NCBI RefSeq assembly: GCF_002483225.1
Contig: NZ_DLHL01000063.1
Location: 105,216 to 169,215, forward strand
Reading direction: 5' to 3'
DNA length: 64,000 nt
Source of the DNA: Gemmatimonas sp. UBA7669
Lineage (GTDB): Bacteria > Gemmatimonadota > Gemmatimonadetes > Gemmatimonadales > Gemmatimonadaceae
Shown here: positions 1-7,359 of the stretch, one piece after another
Layout: each line of letters begins with the position of its first letter
Numbering within the stretch: the stretch's first letter is position 1
Made by a program: the position numbers and the translations under genes
Notes under the pieces: generated by a model
Seen by the model: the letters and a program-made list of their open reading frames with translations, nothing else
What the model was told of the DNA's origin: nothing
The model's database searches: none

Positions 1-757
1 TGTGCGCGCGCCACGAGGCCGTGACGTTGGAGTACTTGGCGTTCGTGCTCAGGAAGAACACGTTGCCATAGCCACCCGTGGCCAGCACCACCGCATCGGC
101 GGCGTGCGACGTGATCTTGCCCGTCAGCAGGTTGCGCGTGACGATGCCGCGCGCGTGGCCGTTGATGACCACCACCTCGAGCATTTCCTCGAAGGTGTGC
201 ATCTGCACCTTCTTGAGGCCGATCTGCCGCTCGAGGGCCTGGTAGGCGCCCAGCAGCAGCTGCTGGCCGGTCTGCCCACGGGCGTAGAACGTACGCGACA
301 CCTGCGCTCCACCGAAGGAGCGGTTGGCCAGCAGACCGCCGTACTCACGCGCGAAGGGCACGCCCTGCGCGACACACTGGTCGATGATGTTCACCGACAC
401 CTGCGCGAGGCGATACACGTTGGCCTCGCGGGCACGGAAGTCGCCGCCCTTGATGGTGTCGTAGAACAGGCGCTTGATGGAGTCGCCGTCGTTCTGGTAG
501 TTCTTGGCGGCGTTGATGCCACCCTGCGCCGCGATGGAGTGCGCGCGACGCGGCGAGTCATGGTACACGAAGCAGGACACGTTGTAGCCCAGCTCCGCCA
601 TCGTGGCGGCCGCCGAGGCGCCCGCGAGTCCGGCGCCAACGACGATCACGGAATGCTTCCGCTTGTTGGCCGGGTTCACCAGCTTCATCTCGAAGCGGTG
701 CTTGTCCCACTTCTGCTCCAGCGGACCGGAGGGAATCTTGGAATTCAGGTCGAGCAT
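1..757 (-). CDS. sdhA: Succinate dehydrogenase flavoprotein subunit (partial)
   Basis: This is the N-terminal 252 residues of SdhA, which oxidises succinate to fumarate with covalently bound FAD at the cytoplasmic face of complex II. The gene runs off the left edge. After a lead peptide starting MLDLNSKIPSG, the Rossmann motif VVGAGLAGASAA lies near residue 38. The flavin-attachment region HSIAAQGGINA follows, and then the FGGAQVSRTFYARGQTGQ stretch typical of the family. The ATG at 757 lies one base beyond the sdhC stop, so the two are probably co-translated. The order sdhC-sdhA, with sdhB expected just outside, is that of B. subtilis-type enzymes. Identification is firm; only the truncation limits it. 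Confidence 0.96.
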   Translation of the reverse strand, partial: MLDLNSKIPSGPLEQKWDKHRFEMKLVNPANKRKHSVIVVGAGLAGASAAATMAELGYNVSCFVYHDSPRRAHSIAAQGGINAAKNYQNDGDSIKRLFYDTIKGGDFRAREANVYRLAQVSVNIIDQCVAQGVPFAREYGGLLANRSFGGAQVSRTFYARGQTGQQLLLGAYQALERQIGLKKVQMHTFEEMLEVVVINGHARGIVTRNLLTGKITSHAADAVVLATGGYGNVFFLSTNAKYSNVTASWRAH

Positions 758-758
758 G

Positions 759-1475
759 TCAGTGCGTCTCCGCCGCGGCCGTGTGCGAGTCCGCAGCGCC
801 TTCCACCAGCGCCGGGGCCTCCGGGAACATGCCGGCCAGCGTGGCCAGCGGAATGATGGCAAAGCCACCGGCCACGATGATGGCCAGCAGCAGCGCGACG
901 CGGCGCTTGAGCGGTGAAGCCGACGGACGTGCCACACCCAGCGTGCGCAGCACCGCCCAGCCGCCGTGGTAGAGGTGCAGTCCCAGCGCCGCCATGGCCA
1001 GCAGGTAGAATCCCGCCACCAGCGGGCTGGCCAGACCGATGCGCAGGTTGTTGTACGGATCGAGATGCGTGAACTGCGGGTGCACCGTCCCCAGCGTCAT
1101 GTGCAGGATGTGAAACACGATGAACACCAGCAGCAGCACGCCGCCCCAGCGAATGGTTTTCGCCGCGAGCGTGGTGACCTGCGGATTCTTGACCGCATAC
1201 CCCTGAGGGCGGGCGGCGCGCGACTGCATGGTCAGCTGATACGCGGCCAGCGCATGCAGCGCCACGGCCGCCAGCAGGCCCAGGCGCACCGCCCAGAGCA
1301 GCGGCATGCTGGTGCGCAGGAGGAGCGCGTAGTCATGCATCGCCCCCTGCCCCTTGAACATCAGGAAGTTGCCGGACATGTGGCCGAGCACGAAGAGGAT
1401 GCCAACGATCCCCGTCACGGCCATCACGATCTTCTTGCCGATCGTGCTCTGCCAGAAACGCGTGAGTGCGTACAT
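759..1475 (-). CDS. sdhC: Succinate dehydrogenase cytochrome b subunit
   Basis: A 238-residue integral membrane anchor of complex II that binds heme b and passes electrons to quinone. The sequence shows about five hydrophobic helices (roughly residues 16-36, 58-80, 112-130, 150-175 and 190-215). Histidines suited to heme ligation sit in HILHMTLG and LGLHLYHGGW. The length and the five-helix plan match the single-anchor cytochrome b558 type of B. subtilis, so no sdhD is needed. It precedes sdhA with a one-base gap. A hairpin with a T-rich tail lies only about 13 bases upstream of its ATG, so its promoter must overlap that element or it depends on read-through from mdh. Confidence 0.94.
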   Translation of the reverse strand: MYALTRFWQSTIGKKIVMAVTGIVGILFVLGHMSGNFLMFKGQGAMHDYALLLRTSMPLLWAVRLGLLAAVALHALAAYQLTMQSRAARPQGYAVKNPQVTTLAAKTIRWGGVLLLVFIVFHILHMTLGTVHPQFTHLDPYNNLRIGLASPLVAGFYLLAMAALGLHLYHGGWAVLRTLGVARPSASPLKRRVALLLAIIVAGGFAIIPLATLAGMFPEAPALVEGAADSHTAAAETH

Positions 1476-1487
1476 AAGCGGGATGTG

Positions 1488-1531
1488 ATGAAGAAACCGG
1501 CGCCGGCACCGAAGTGCGGGCGCCGGTTCAC
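1488..1531 (-). terminator. Rho-independent terminator after mdh
   Basis: A perfect 10-bp inverted repeat (AACCGGCGCC at 1495-1504 and its complement at 1519-1528) has a 14-base loop. On the minus strand it is followed by TTTCTTC. It sits directly after the mdh stop and just before the sdhC start, so it may act as an attenuator between them. Confidence 0.7.
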
Positions 1532-1535
1532 CGGA

Positions 1536-2465
1536 TCAGAGAGAGAGCGCAGCCATGGGTTCGCGCACCGCCTGCGCAGACTTCTCGAGCGCAGCACGCT
1601 CGTCGGCGGTGAGCTCGATCTCGAGTACCTTCTCGAGACCGTTGCGACCGAGCTTGCAGGGCACGCCGAGGAAGAGGCCCGACATGCCGTACTCGCCTTC
1701 CAGCCACGCGGCGCAGGGGAGGATGCGCTTGCGGTCGTGCACGATGGCGTCCACCATCTCCACCGCCCCCGACGACGGCGCATAGTACGCCGAGCCGGTC
1801 TTGAGGTACTTCACGATTTCGGCGCCGCCGTCGCGCGCCCGCTGCACGATGGCCGCGAGCTGCTCCTCACCCATCAGCTGACGGATGGGGATGCCGCTGA
1901 TCGTGGTGTATGACACGAGCGGAACCATCGTGTCGCCATGGCCACCCAGCACCATGGCCTGAATGTCACGCACCGACACGTCGAGCGCCTCGGCGATGAA
2001 CGAACGGTAGCGCGCCGTATCCAGCACGCCCGCCATGCCAATCACGCGCTCGCGCGGGAAGCCGGTCACGTGCTTGGCCACATGGCACATCACGTCGAGC
2101 GGGTTCGACACCACGATGACGATGGCGTTCGGCGAGGTAGCCTTGATCTGCTCCGCCACCGACTTCACGATGCCGGCGTTCGTGTTCAGCAGGTCGTCAC
2201 GCGTCATGCCCGGCTTGCGCGCGATGCCGGCCGTGATGACGACGATGTCCGAGCCCGCCGTTTCCTCGTAGCCATTGGTGCCGATGACGCGGGTATCGAA
2301 GCCTTCCACCGGCGCCGATTCCCACTGGTCGAGGCCTTTCCCCTGAGGGATGCCCTCGACCACGTCGACCATCACCACCGTGCGACCGAGCGACTTCTCG
2401 GCGATGCGCTGCGCCGTCGTGGCGCCCACGTTGCCCGCGCCAACGACCGTGATCTTGTTGACCAT
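1536..2465 (-). CDS. mdh: Malate dehydrogenase
   Basis: A 309-residue NAD-dependent malate dehydrogenase of the LDH-like type, interconverting malate and oxaloacetate in the TCA cycle. The NAD-binding motif GAGNVGA is at residues 9-15. Substrate arginines R83 and R89 lie in IARKPGMTRDD, where R83 is the malate-selecting residue. D149 and R152 lie in VLDTAR, and the catalytic H176 in GGHGDTMVPL. Length is typical for the bacterial family. It has its own 176-base upstream gap and a terminator downstream, so it can be a single transcription unit ahead of sdhCA. The functional link is adjacency of two TCA cycle steps. Confidence 0.97.
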   Translation of the reverse strand: MVNKITVVGAGNVGATTAQRIAEKSLGRTVVMVDVVEGIPQGKGLDQWESAPVEGFDTRVIGTNGYEETAGSDIVVITAGIARKPGMTRDDLLNTNAGIVKSVAEQIKATSPNAIVIVVSNPLDVMCHVAKHVTGFPRERVIGMAGVLDTARYRSFIAEALDVSVRDIQAMVLGGHGDTMVPLVSYTTISGIPIRQLMGEEQLAAIVQRARDGGAEIVKYLKTGSAYYAPSSGAVEMVDAIVHDRKRILPCAAWLEGEYGMSGLFLGVPCKLGRNGLEKVLEIELTADERAALEKSAQAVREPMAALSL

Positions 2466-2641
2466 GTTCTGCCGGATCTCCGAACGGCTCTCGAAGCGAA
2501 AACCTGCGCTGTGAAGGATCTGATCCGCGCGGGGCGACGACCGAAAACCCCTTAGCCGGTTACTTGGCCCCGCGTGTCCAGTAGGAGTGTCAGGTGCTCA
2601 ACTTAGGGTGTGTCCACGCACCGAGCAACACGCGAGTGGGA

Positions 2642-3613
2642 CTAACCGCCCACCTGACTGAGCGCCTTCAATCCGCCGACGCGCATCTGCAGCAGTTCGT
2701 GCGCCAGCGGCTTCTCTGCCAGTGCTTTGGTAAACAGCGGCGCCAACGGCTCACCGGCGCGTAGCGCGTCGCGCAGCAGCACTTCGTGGTCGCCGAACAG
2801 GCAGGTCCGCAGACGACCGTCCGCGGTGAGGCGCACACGATTGCAGCGCTCACAGTAGGTGTGCGTCATGGGGGTGATGACCCCCACGCTGCCGGGCGCC
2901 CCCGGATAGCGGTGATACACGGCCGGCCCGTTGCCGCGCGCGGGCCCGGCAAACGGTTCAAGCGGCCCCGCCGCCGCGAGGCGCGTCAGAATTTCCTCCG
3001 ACGGCACCACGTGGTCCCAGGTGAGTTCGCGCAATTCGCCCACCGGCATCAGCTCAATGAACCGCACATGCCAGGGATACGCGCGTGTGAGCGCGGCAAA
3101 GTCGGCGACCTCGTCGTCATTGATGCCGCGCATGACCACGACATTGATCTTGATGGGGGCGAGCCCCGCCGCCTGAGCGGCGCTGGCAGCGCGCACCAGA
3201 TCGAAGCCGAGATCACGGCGCGCAATCTCCACCACGCGCTCCGGCCTGAGGGAGTCGGCGCTGATGTTCACGCGGTCGAGTCCCGCGGCCGCCAGGGCGG
3301 GCGCCATGTCGGGCAAGCGCACGCCGTTGGTCGACAGGGCGATGTCCTCGATGCCGGGCACGGCACGAAGTTGCGCGACCAACTCCGGCAGATCGGGACG
3401 GATGGTGGGTTCGCCGCCGGTAATGCGCAGCCGGCGCAGCCCCAGTGGCGCCAACTCCCGCACGATGGCGGTGATTTCTTCGTAGCGCAGGATGTCCTGC
3501 TTGGGCAGCCACGGCAGACCTTCGAGCGGCATGCAGTAGCGGCACCGGAAGTTGCAGCGATCGGTGACGGAGATGCGCAGATACTCGATGCGACGACCGT
3601 GCTGATCCTGCAT
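2642..3613 (-). CDS. moaA: GTP 3',8-cyclase (molybdopterin step 1)
   Basis: MoaA is a radical-SAM enzyme that converts GTP to 3',8-cyclo-GTP, the first step of molybdenum cofactor synthesis. Of its 323 residues, C20, C24 and C27 form the CxxxCxxC cluster site. A second Fe-S triad begins in TYCERCNRVRL and ends in RTCLFGDHE. The C-terminus ends in Gly-Gly, as MoaA requires. The ATG at 3613 overlaps the moaE stop by one base (TGATG). A longer in-frame start exists upstream, but it would add a tail unlike the family. It is the last gene of a moaD-moaE-moaA run. Confidence 0.96.
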   Translation of the reverse strand: MQDQHGRRIEYLRISVTDRCNFRCRYCMPLEGLPWLPKQDILRYEEITAIVRELAPLGLRRLRITGGEPTIRPDLPELVAQLRAVPGIEDIALSTNGVRLPDMAPALAAAGLDRVNISADSLRPERVVEIARRDLGFDLVRAASAAQAAGLAPIKINVVVMRGINDDEVADFAALTRAYPWHVRFIELMPVGELRELTWDHVVPSEEILTRLAAAGPLEPFAGPARGNGPAVYHRYPGAPGSVGVITPMTHTYCERCNRVRLTADGRLRTCLFGDHEVLLRDALRAGEPLAPLFTKALAEKPLAHELLQMRVGGLKALSQVGG

Positions 3614-4077
3614 CAGGCGCTCACACGCGCGGCCGTGGGATCCACCCACGTCCAGTCGCCTTCCACGTAGTGCTCGCGCTTCCAGATCGGCACACGCTGC
3701 TTGAGCGTTTCGATGATGCGACGCGCCCCATCACAGGCCGGCCCCCGATGGGCATGCGCCGCCACGATGGCCACGCTGACCTCACCCAGTGCCAAGGTGC
3801 CGATGCGATGCTCCACACACACCCGCAGACCCGGTGTTTCGGCGCAGGCTTCGGCCGCCACGGCGGCAAGCTCCGATGCCGCCATGGCTTCGTAGGCCTC
3901 GTACTCCATGCCGGTCACGCGCCGCCCATCGTTCACGTCGCGCACCGTGCCCAGAAAAATGGACACCGCGCCAACCCCGTCGTGCTGGGCCCGAGCGATC
4001 AGCGCGGACAGATCAATGGGCGCCGTGACGATGGCGCAATGCAGCACGCTGCTGAGCAGCACGCCGCTCTTCTGCAC
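3613..4077 (-). CDS. moaE: Molybdopterin synthase catalytic subunit
   Basis: MoaE is the large subunit of molybdopterin synthase, which inserts two sulfurs into precursor Z using thiocarboxylated MoaD. I chose the GTG at 4077 (154 residues). It has a clear GAGGT ribosome site overlapping the moaD stop codon and gives the usual family length. An ATG at 4125 would overlap moaD and add 16 unlikely residues. Family signatures visible are SIFLGTVRDVNDGRRV, the EHRIGTL strand region and the lysine-rich active segment KQRVPIWKREHY. It lies between moaD and moaA and is translationally coupled to both. Confidence 0.94.
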   Translation of the reverse strand: MQKSGVLLSSVLHCAIVTAPIDLSALIARAQHDGVGAVSIFLGTVRDVNDGRRVTGMEYEAYEAMAASELAAVAAEACAETPGLRVCVEHRIGTLALGEVSVAIVAAHAHRGPACDGARRIIETLKQRVPIWKREHYVEGDWTWVDPTAARVSA

Positions 4078-4087
4078 GCCGCCGACC

Positions 4088-4330
4088 TCAGCCACCGGCA
4101 ACGGGCGGAATAACCGCCACCTCATCCTGCGGGTTGATCATCGTCTCAGCGCCCACCCACTGCCGGTTGACCGCCACCAACGGCGTGGCCGGCAGACGCT
4201 CGCCACCGGGAAGACCGCGCATGGCCTCCACCAGCGAGGCGACCGGCAAGGGCGCGGACACGGGCACCTCGAGTCGACGCGAACCGAAGGCGTCGGCATA
4301 GGACGCGAAGAGAAGGACCGGAACGCTCAT
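4088..4330 (-). CDS. moaD: Molybdopterin synthase sulfur carrier subunit
   Basis: An 80-residue ubiquitin-fold sulfur carrier. It ends in PPVAGG, the Gly-Gly tail that is adenylated and thiocarboxylated before sulfur donation to MoaE. The core LLFASYADAFGSRRLEVPV and the segment VNRQWVGAETMINPQDEVAVIPP match the family. It begins the moaD-moaE-moaA operon. The upstream 110 bases hold only the HU terminator and a short AT-richer stretch just before the ATG, where a promoter would be expected. Confidence 0.93.
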   Translation of the reverse strand: MSVPVLLFASYADAFGSRRLEVPVSAPLPVASLVEAMRGLPGGERLPATPLVAVNRQWVGAETMINPQDEVAVIPPVAGG

Positions 4331-4385
4331 GATACAAACAAGATAGCGCGTGGACGCGAAGGGAGTTCCCGAAAGCAGGGTCCGG

Positions 4386-4427
4386 GAACAACAACGCCCT
4401 GCACCGCGAAGACGATGCAGGGCGTGC
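4386..4427 (-). terminator. Rho-independent terminator after the HU gene
   Basis: ACGCCCTGCA (4394-4403) and its exact complement (4416-4425) form a 10-bp stem with a 12-base loop. On the minus strand the tail reads TTGTTGTT. It closes the HU gene and separates it from moaD. Confidence 0.85.
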
Positions 4428-4440
4428 GAAGCGGGACGGC

Positions 4441-4782
4441 TCAGCTGTCGTGCAGATCGTCGCCGTCGTCTTCGAGCATGGAGGCGTCTACACCGGCCAC
4501 CATGGCGCGCAGTTCCTTGCTGGGCTTGAACACCGGTACCGGACGCGCGGACACTTCGACTGGCGAACCCGTGCGCGGGTTGCGCGCCATGCGTGTCTTG
4601 CGCTGCCGGATCTTGAAGGTGCCGAACCCGCGCACCTCAATGTTCTTCTGCTCCTGCAACGCTTCCTTGATCGCATCGAGGAAGGCGTCGACGACGCGCG
4701 CACAGTCCTTCTTGGAGATGGTCGGTCCGGCGGTCCGGGCAATGCGAGCCGTGACGTTCTCGACCAGGTCGGCTTTGGTCAT
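4441..4782 (-). CDS. HU/IHF-family DNA-binding protein
   Basis: A 113-residue histone-like protein that bends and compacts DNA. The N-terminal helix MTKADLVENVTARIA is followed by the saddle strand RGFGTFKIRQRKTRMARNP. The DNA-clasping arm RNPRTGSPVEVSARPVPVFK is also present. Standard HU ends near residue 90-95. This one continues with an acidic tail (LEDDGDDLHDS), which could modulate DNA affinity. It is flanked by its own promoter (4852-4880) and terminator, so it is a monocistronic unit inserted between carA and moaD. It could equally be called IHF-like. Confidence 0.95.
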   Translation of the reverse strand: MTKADLVENVTARIARTAGPTISKKDCARVVDAFLDAIKEALQEQKNIEVRGFGTFKIRQRKTRMARNPRTGSPVEVSARPVPVFKPSKELRAMVAGVDASMLEDDGDDLHDS

Positions 4783-4851
4783 GAGGCGGGCGTGGAGAAT
4801 CAGGGCAGAAACGCGGCGAGCACCCAGCAGTCGCTGTGTGCCCGCGAAGCG

Positions 4852-4880
4852 AACGTATGGCCTTAGTGCTTATCAGTCAA
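4852..4880 (-). promoter_or_regulatory. Predicted sigma-70 promoter for the HU gene
   Basis: On the minus strand TTGACT (4875-4880) and TACGTT (4852-4857) are separated by exactly 17 bases. The -35 matches the consensus at 5 of 6 positions; the -10 is weak. It lies between the carA stop and the HU start. Confidence 0.5.
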
Positions 4881-4894
4881 GCGTTTGGACCATC

Positions 4895-6007
4895 TCACCC
4901 ACGACGATTTCTCAGGGCAGTCAGAAACTGGTCGAACAGGGGAACCGCATCGTGCGGGCCCGGCGCGGCCTCCGGGTGGTACTGGACCCCGAAGATTGGC
5001 AGGCTGCGGTGCTTGAGTCCCTCAACAGTCTGATCGTTGAGGTTGATGTGGGTCACCGCCAGCTCTGGAGCCCCTTCCACGCCATCAGGCGACCCCGCCA
5101 CGGCAAACCCATGGTTCTGGGAGGTGATGAGCACCTTGCCCGTCTCCAGGTCCTTGACGGGCTGGTTCCCGCCCCGGTGTCCGTAGGGCATTTTGACCGT
5201 GTGGCCCCCAAACGTGAGGCCCAGCAGCTGGTGCCCGAGGCAGATGCCAAAAATGGGCAGCTTCTGCTCAGCCAGCGCCCGGATCGTGGGCAGCGCGTAC
5301 GTCACCGCCGCCGGATCGCCGGGGCCGTTTGAGAGAAATACGCCATCGGGGTTCATGGCCAGCACGGCGTCGGCCGACGTCTCCGACGGTACCACCGTGA
5401 CCCGGATGCCATGGGCATCGAACAGGCGCAGGATGTTGCGCTTGATGCCGTAGTCGAACGCCACCACGTGATAGGGGGCTTCCGAATGGCCGAACGGATA
5501 CGGCTCCCGGGTGGAGACCACCGTGGCCAGATCGAGCCCTTCCATGCTCGGACAGGCGTCGAGGGCTGCCAGCGCCTCGCGGGTGGGTGTCTCACCGGCC
5601 GCAATGACGCCGCGCATGACACCCGCGCTGCGCAGGTGCTTGGTGAGGCGACGCGTGTCCACCTCGGTCAGCGCCGGCACGTTGCCGGCTTCCAACCAGT
5701 CACGCAAACTGCCGGTGGCGCGCCAGTTGGAGTACGTGGGCGAGAGCTCTCGGCAGACAACGCCCGCCACCTGTGGCTGCGCCGACTCCGGGTCTTCGGC
5801 GTTGACGCCGTAATTGCCGATCTGCGGCGCCGTCATGACCACGATCTGTCCGCGGTACGAAGGGTCCGTGAAGACCTCCTGGTACCCGGACATGTTGGTG
5901 GTGAACACCACTTCGGCCACGGACGGCGCCGTGGGACCGACCAATCGGCCGGAAAAAAGGGTTCCGTCCTCGAGGAGGAGGAACCCCTTGGGCAGCGACG
6001 TGATCAC
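4895..6007 (-). CDS. carA: Carbamoyl-phosphate synthase small subunit
   Basis: CarA supplies ammonia from glutamine to the large subunit for carbamoyl phosphate, a precursor of arginine and pyrimidines. At 370 residues it has the N-terminal small-subunit domain (FTTNMSGYQEVFTDPSYRGQ) and a class I glutamine amidotransferase domain. C256 is in FGICLGHQLLGL, and H344 and E346 in QYHPEAAPGPHD. The GTG at 6007 is chosen because it begins just after the secG stop. An upstream ATG at 6238 would lie wholly within secG and read through its repetitive tail. The ribosome site is not obvious. carB is not in the window. Confidence 0.95.
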   Translation of the reverse strand: MITSLPKGFLLLEDGTLFSGRLVGPTAPSVAEVVFTTNMSGYQEVFTDPSYRGQIVVMTAPQIGNYGVNAEDPESAQPQVAGVVCRELSPTYSNWRATGSLRDWLEAGNVPALTEVDTRRLTKHLRSAGVMRGVIAAGETPTREALAALDACPSMEGLDLATVVSTREPYPFGHSEAPYHVVAFDYGIKRNILRLFDAHGIRVTVVPSETSADAVLAMNPDGVFLSNGPGDPAAVTYALPTIRALAEQKLPIFGICLGHQLLGLTFGGHTVKMPYGHRGGNQPVKDLETGKVLITSQNHGFAVAGSPDGVEGAPELAVTHINLNDQTVEGLKHRSLPIFGVQYHPEAAPGPHDAVPLFDQFLTALRNRRG

Positions 6008-6012
6008 CGGCG

Positions 6013-6414
6013 TTACGGCTGCGGCGGTGTGGTCGGCTGGCCCGCCGGCTGGCCGGCTGGCTGGCCGGCTGGCTGCGTCAGGGGCGACGCGGGCGCGGCA
6101 CCACTTGCCGGAGCCGACGGAGCGGCCGGCGCTGCGGCCGGTGCGGCCAGCTTGTCGAGCACCGACTTGGGCGCCGCCGAACGCGACGACATCATCTGCA
6201 GGATGAACGCGAGGCCCAGGAAAATGCCACCGCACCACCAGCTGGCCTTGGTCAGCAGGTTGCCGGCCTGACGCGTGCCGATGAGGGAGTCCGCCGACGA
6301 GCTCGCGCCGCCGAAGCTGGCAGCCAGCCCACCACCCTTGCCCGCCTGCAGGAGCACGGCGGCGGCCAGGACGAAGGCGTCGAGAATGAGGAGGGTCAGC
6401 AGAAACGTGTACAT
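6013..6414 (-). CDS. secG: Preprotein translocase subunit SecG
   Basis: SecG is the small membrane subunit of the SecYEG channel and assists SecA-driven export. It has 133 residues with two membrane helices (about 2-19 and 53-73). The conserved loop QAGKGGGLAASFGG and the GTRQAGNLLTKASWW region lie between them. The tail after residue 85 is unusual. It is Ala/Pro-rich and ends in three PAGQ repeats encoded by 12-bp tandem repeats. Such a low-complexity extension is not needed for function and is probably cytosolic or periplasmic depending on topology. It sits between tpiA and carA. Confidence 0.94.
   Translation of the reverse strand: MYTFLLTLLILDAFVLAAAVLLQAGKGGGLAASFGGASSSADSLIGTRQAGNLLTKASWWCGGIFLGLAFILQMMSSRSAAPKSVLDKLAAPAAAPAAPSAPASGAAPASPLTQPAGQPAGQPAGQPTTPPQP
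6034..6075. repeat. 12-bp tandem repeat in secG
   Basis: About three copies of GGCTGGCCGGCT, with small variations, encode the PAGQ repeats at the SecG C-terminus. The repeat number could vary between strains without changing the reading frame. Confidence 0.75.
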
Positions 6415-6454
6415 GTCGCGGGTGCGCGGGTCGCCGAGGCGACGTCGGTGAAAC

Positions 6455-6488
6455 GAATCGAGGCTCCGGTCGCTGTGCCGGAGCCCCG
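6455..6488 (-). terminator. Possible terminator between tpiA and secG
   Basis: GGCTCCGG (6462-6469) pairs with CCGGAGCC (6478-6485) across an 8-base loop. On the minus strand it is followed by TCGATTCGTTTC, a moderately T-rich tail. It is a plausible weak terminator or attenuator after tpiA. Confidence 0.5.
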
Positions 6489-6562
6489 AAAAATCATCAA
6501 TCGACGCGGTAGGTGCAAGTGCTTGGCGGCCCATACTTTGGCCGCGTTTGCCAAATGCCACC

Positions 6563-7318
6563 TCAGGCGCGCACGATGCTGGCCCAACTGTCGGCATCCA
6601 GCGAGGCGCCGCCCACCAGCAGCCCATCCACGTCAGGCGCCGCCAGCAGCTGCGCCGCGTTGCCGCGGTTCACACTGCCGCCGTACAGAATCGGGATGCC
6701 GGCCGCCACCTTGTCGCCCACCCGTGAGGCCAGCGCCCGGCGCAGCACGCCATGAATCTCGCTTGCGTCATCGGGCGTGGCCGTCCGCCCCGTGCCAATG
6801 GCCCATACCGGCTCATAGGCCAGCATGATGGCTGCCACCTGGGCGTCGTCGAGCTCTGCGAGACCGGCCGTGAGTTGGCGCTCCACCACGGCCGCCGTGC
6901 GGCCCGCTTCCCGTTCGTCCAGCGTTTCACCCACACAAAGCATGGGGATCAGACGCGCCTGGGCAATGAGCGCCATCTTGCGCGTGGTCATGACGTCGGT
7001 TTCGCCAAACACGTGACGCCGCTCGGAGTGACCCACCAGCACCACGCGAGCGCCGATGTCGCGCGCCATCAGCACGGAGTTCTCACCCGTGAAGGCGCCC
7101 TGCGCTTCACTGTGCACGTTCTGCACGCCCACCCACAGGTCGGGACGATCCTTGAGTCCGTCCATGACCGTCGTCACGGTCAGCGCCGAGGGAAAGAAGA
7201 TGACCGTGCGATCGTTCTGCTTGGGTGACTGCGCAAGGAAGCGCTGCAGAAACGCGCGCGCGTCTGTCGGCCCGTGATTGAGCTTCCAGTTGGCCGCGAT
7301 GACCGGCTTGAGATACAT
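6563..7318 (-). CDS. tpiA: Triosephosphate isomerase
   Basis: A 251-residue TIM-barrel enzyme interconverting dihydroxyacetone phosphate and glyceraldehyde 3-phosphate. Catalytic residues are visible: K12 in NWKLN, H97 in VGHSERR and E169 in LAYEPVWAIGTG. The phosphate loop is YGGSVNRGNA. Its length is standard. It is the third gene of a gap-pgk-tpiA glycolytic set on the same strand, separated from pgk by 41 bases. No strong ribosome site precedes the ATG. secG follows after a probable weak terminator. Confidence 0.97.
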   Translation of the reverse strand: MYLKPVIAANWKLNHGPTDARAFLQRFLAQSPKQNDRTVIFFPSALTVTTVMDGLKDRPDLWVGVQNVHSEAQGAFTGENSVLMARDIGARVVLVGHSERRHVFGETDVMTTRKMALIAQARLIPMLCVGETLDEREAGRTAAVVERQLTAGLAELDDAQVAAIMLAYEPVWAIGTGRTATPDDASEIHGVLRRALASRVGDKVAAGIPILYGGSVNRGNAAQLLAAPDVDGLLVGGASLDADSWASIVRA

Positions 7319-7359
7319 GGCGAGGTGAGAAGCGGGTGGCGGAATATGTGAGGACTGGC

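Noticed and set aside
2..1913. Long plus-strand reading frames opposite sdhA, sdhC and mdh
   Set aside because: They are His/Arg/Glu-rich shadows produced by high GC codon bias; the opposite strand holds clear enzymes.
4078..4125. ATG start for moaE at 4125
   Set aside because: It would overlap moaD by 38 bases and add residues not seen in the family; GTG 4077 has a clear GAGGT site.
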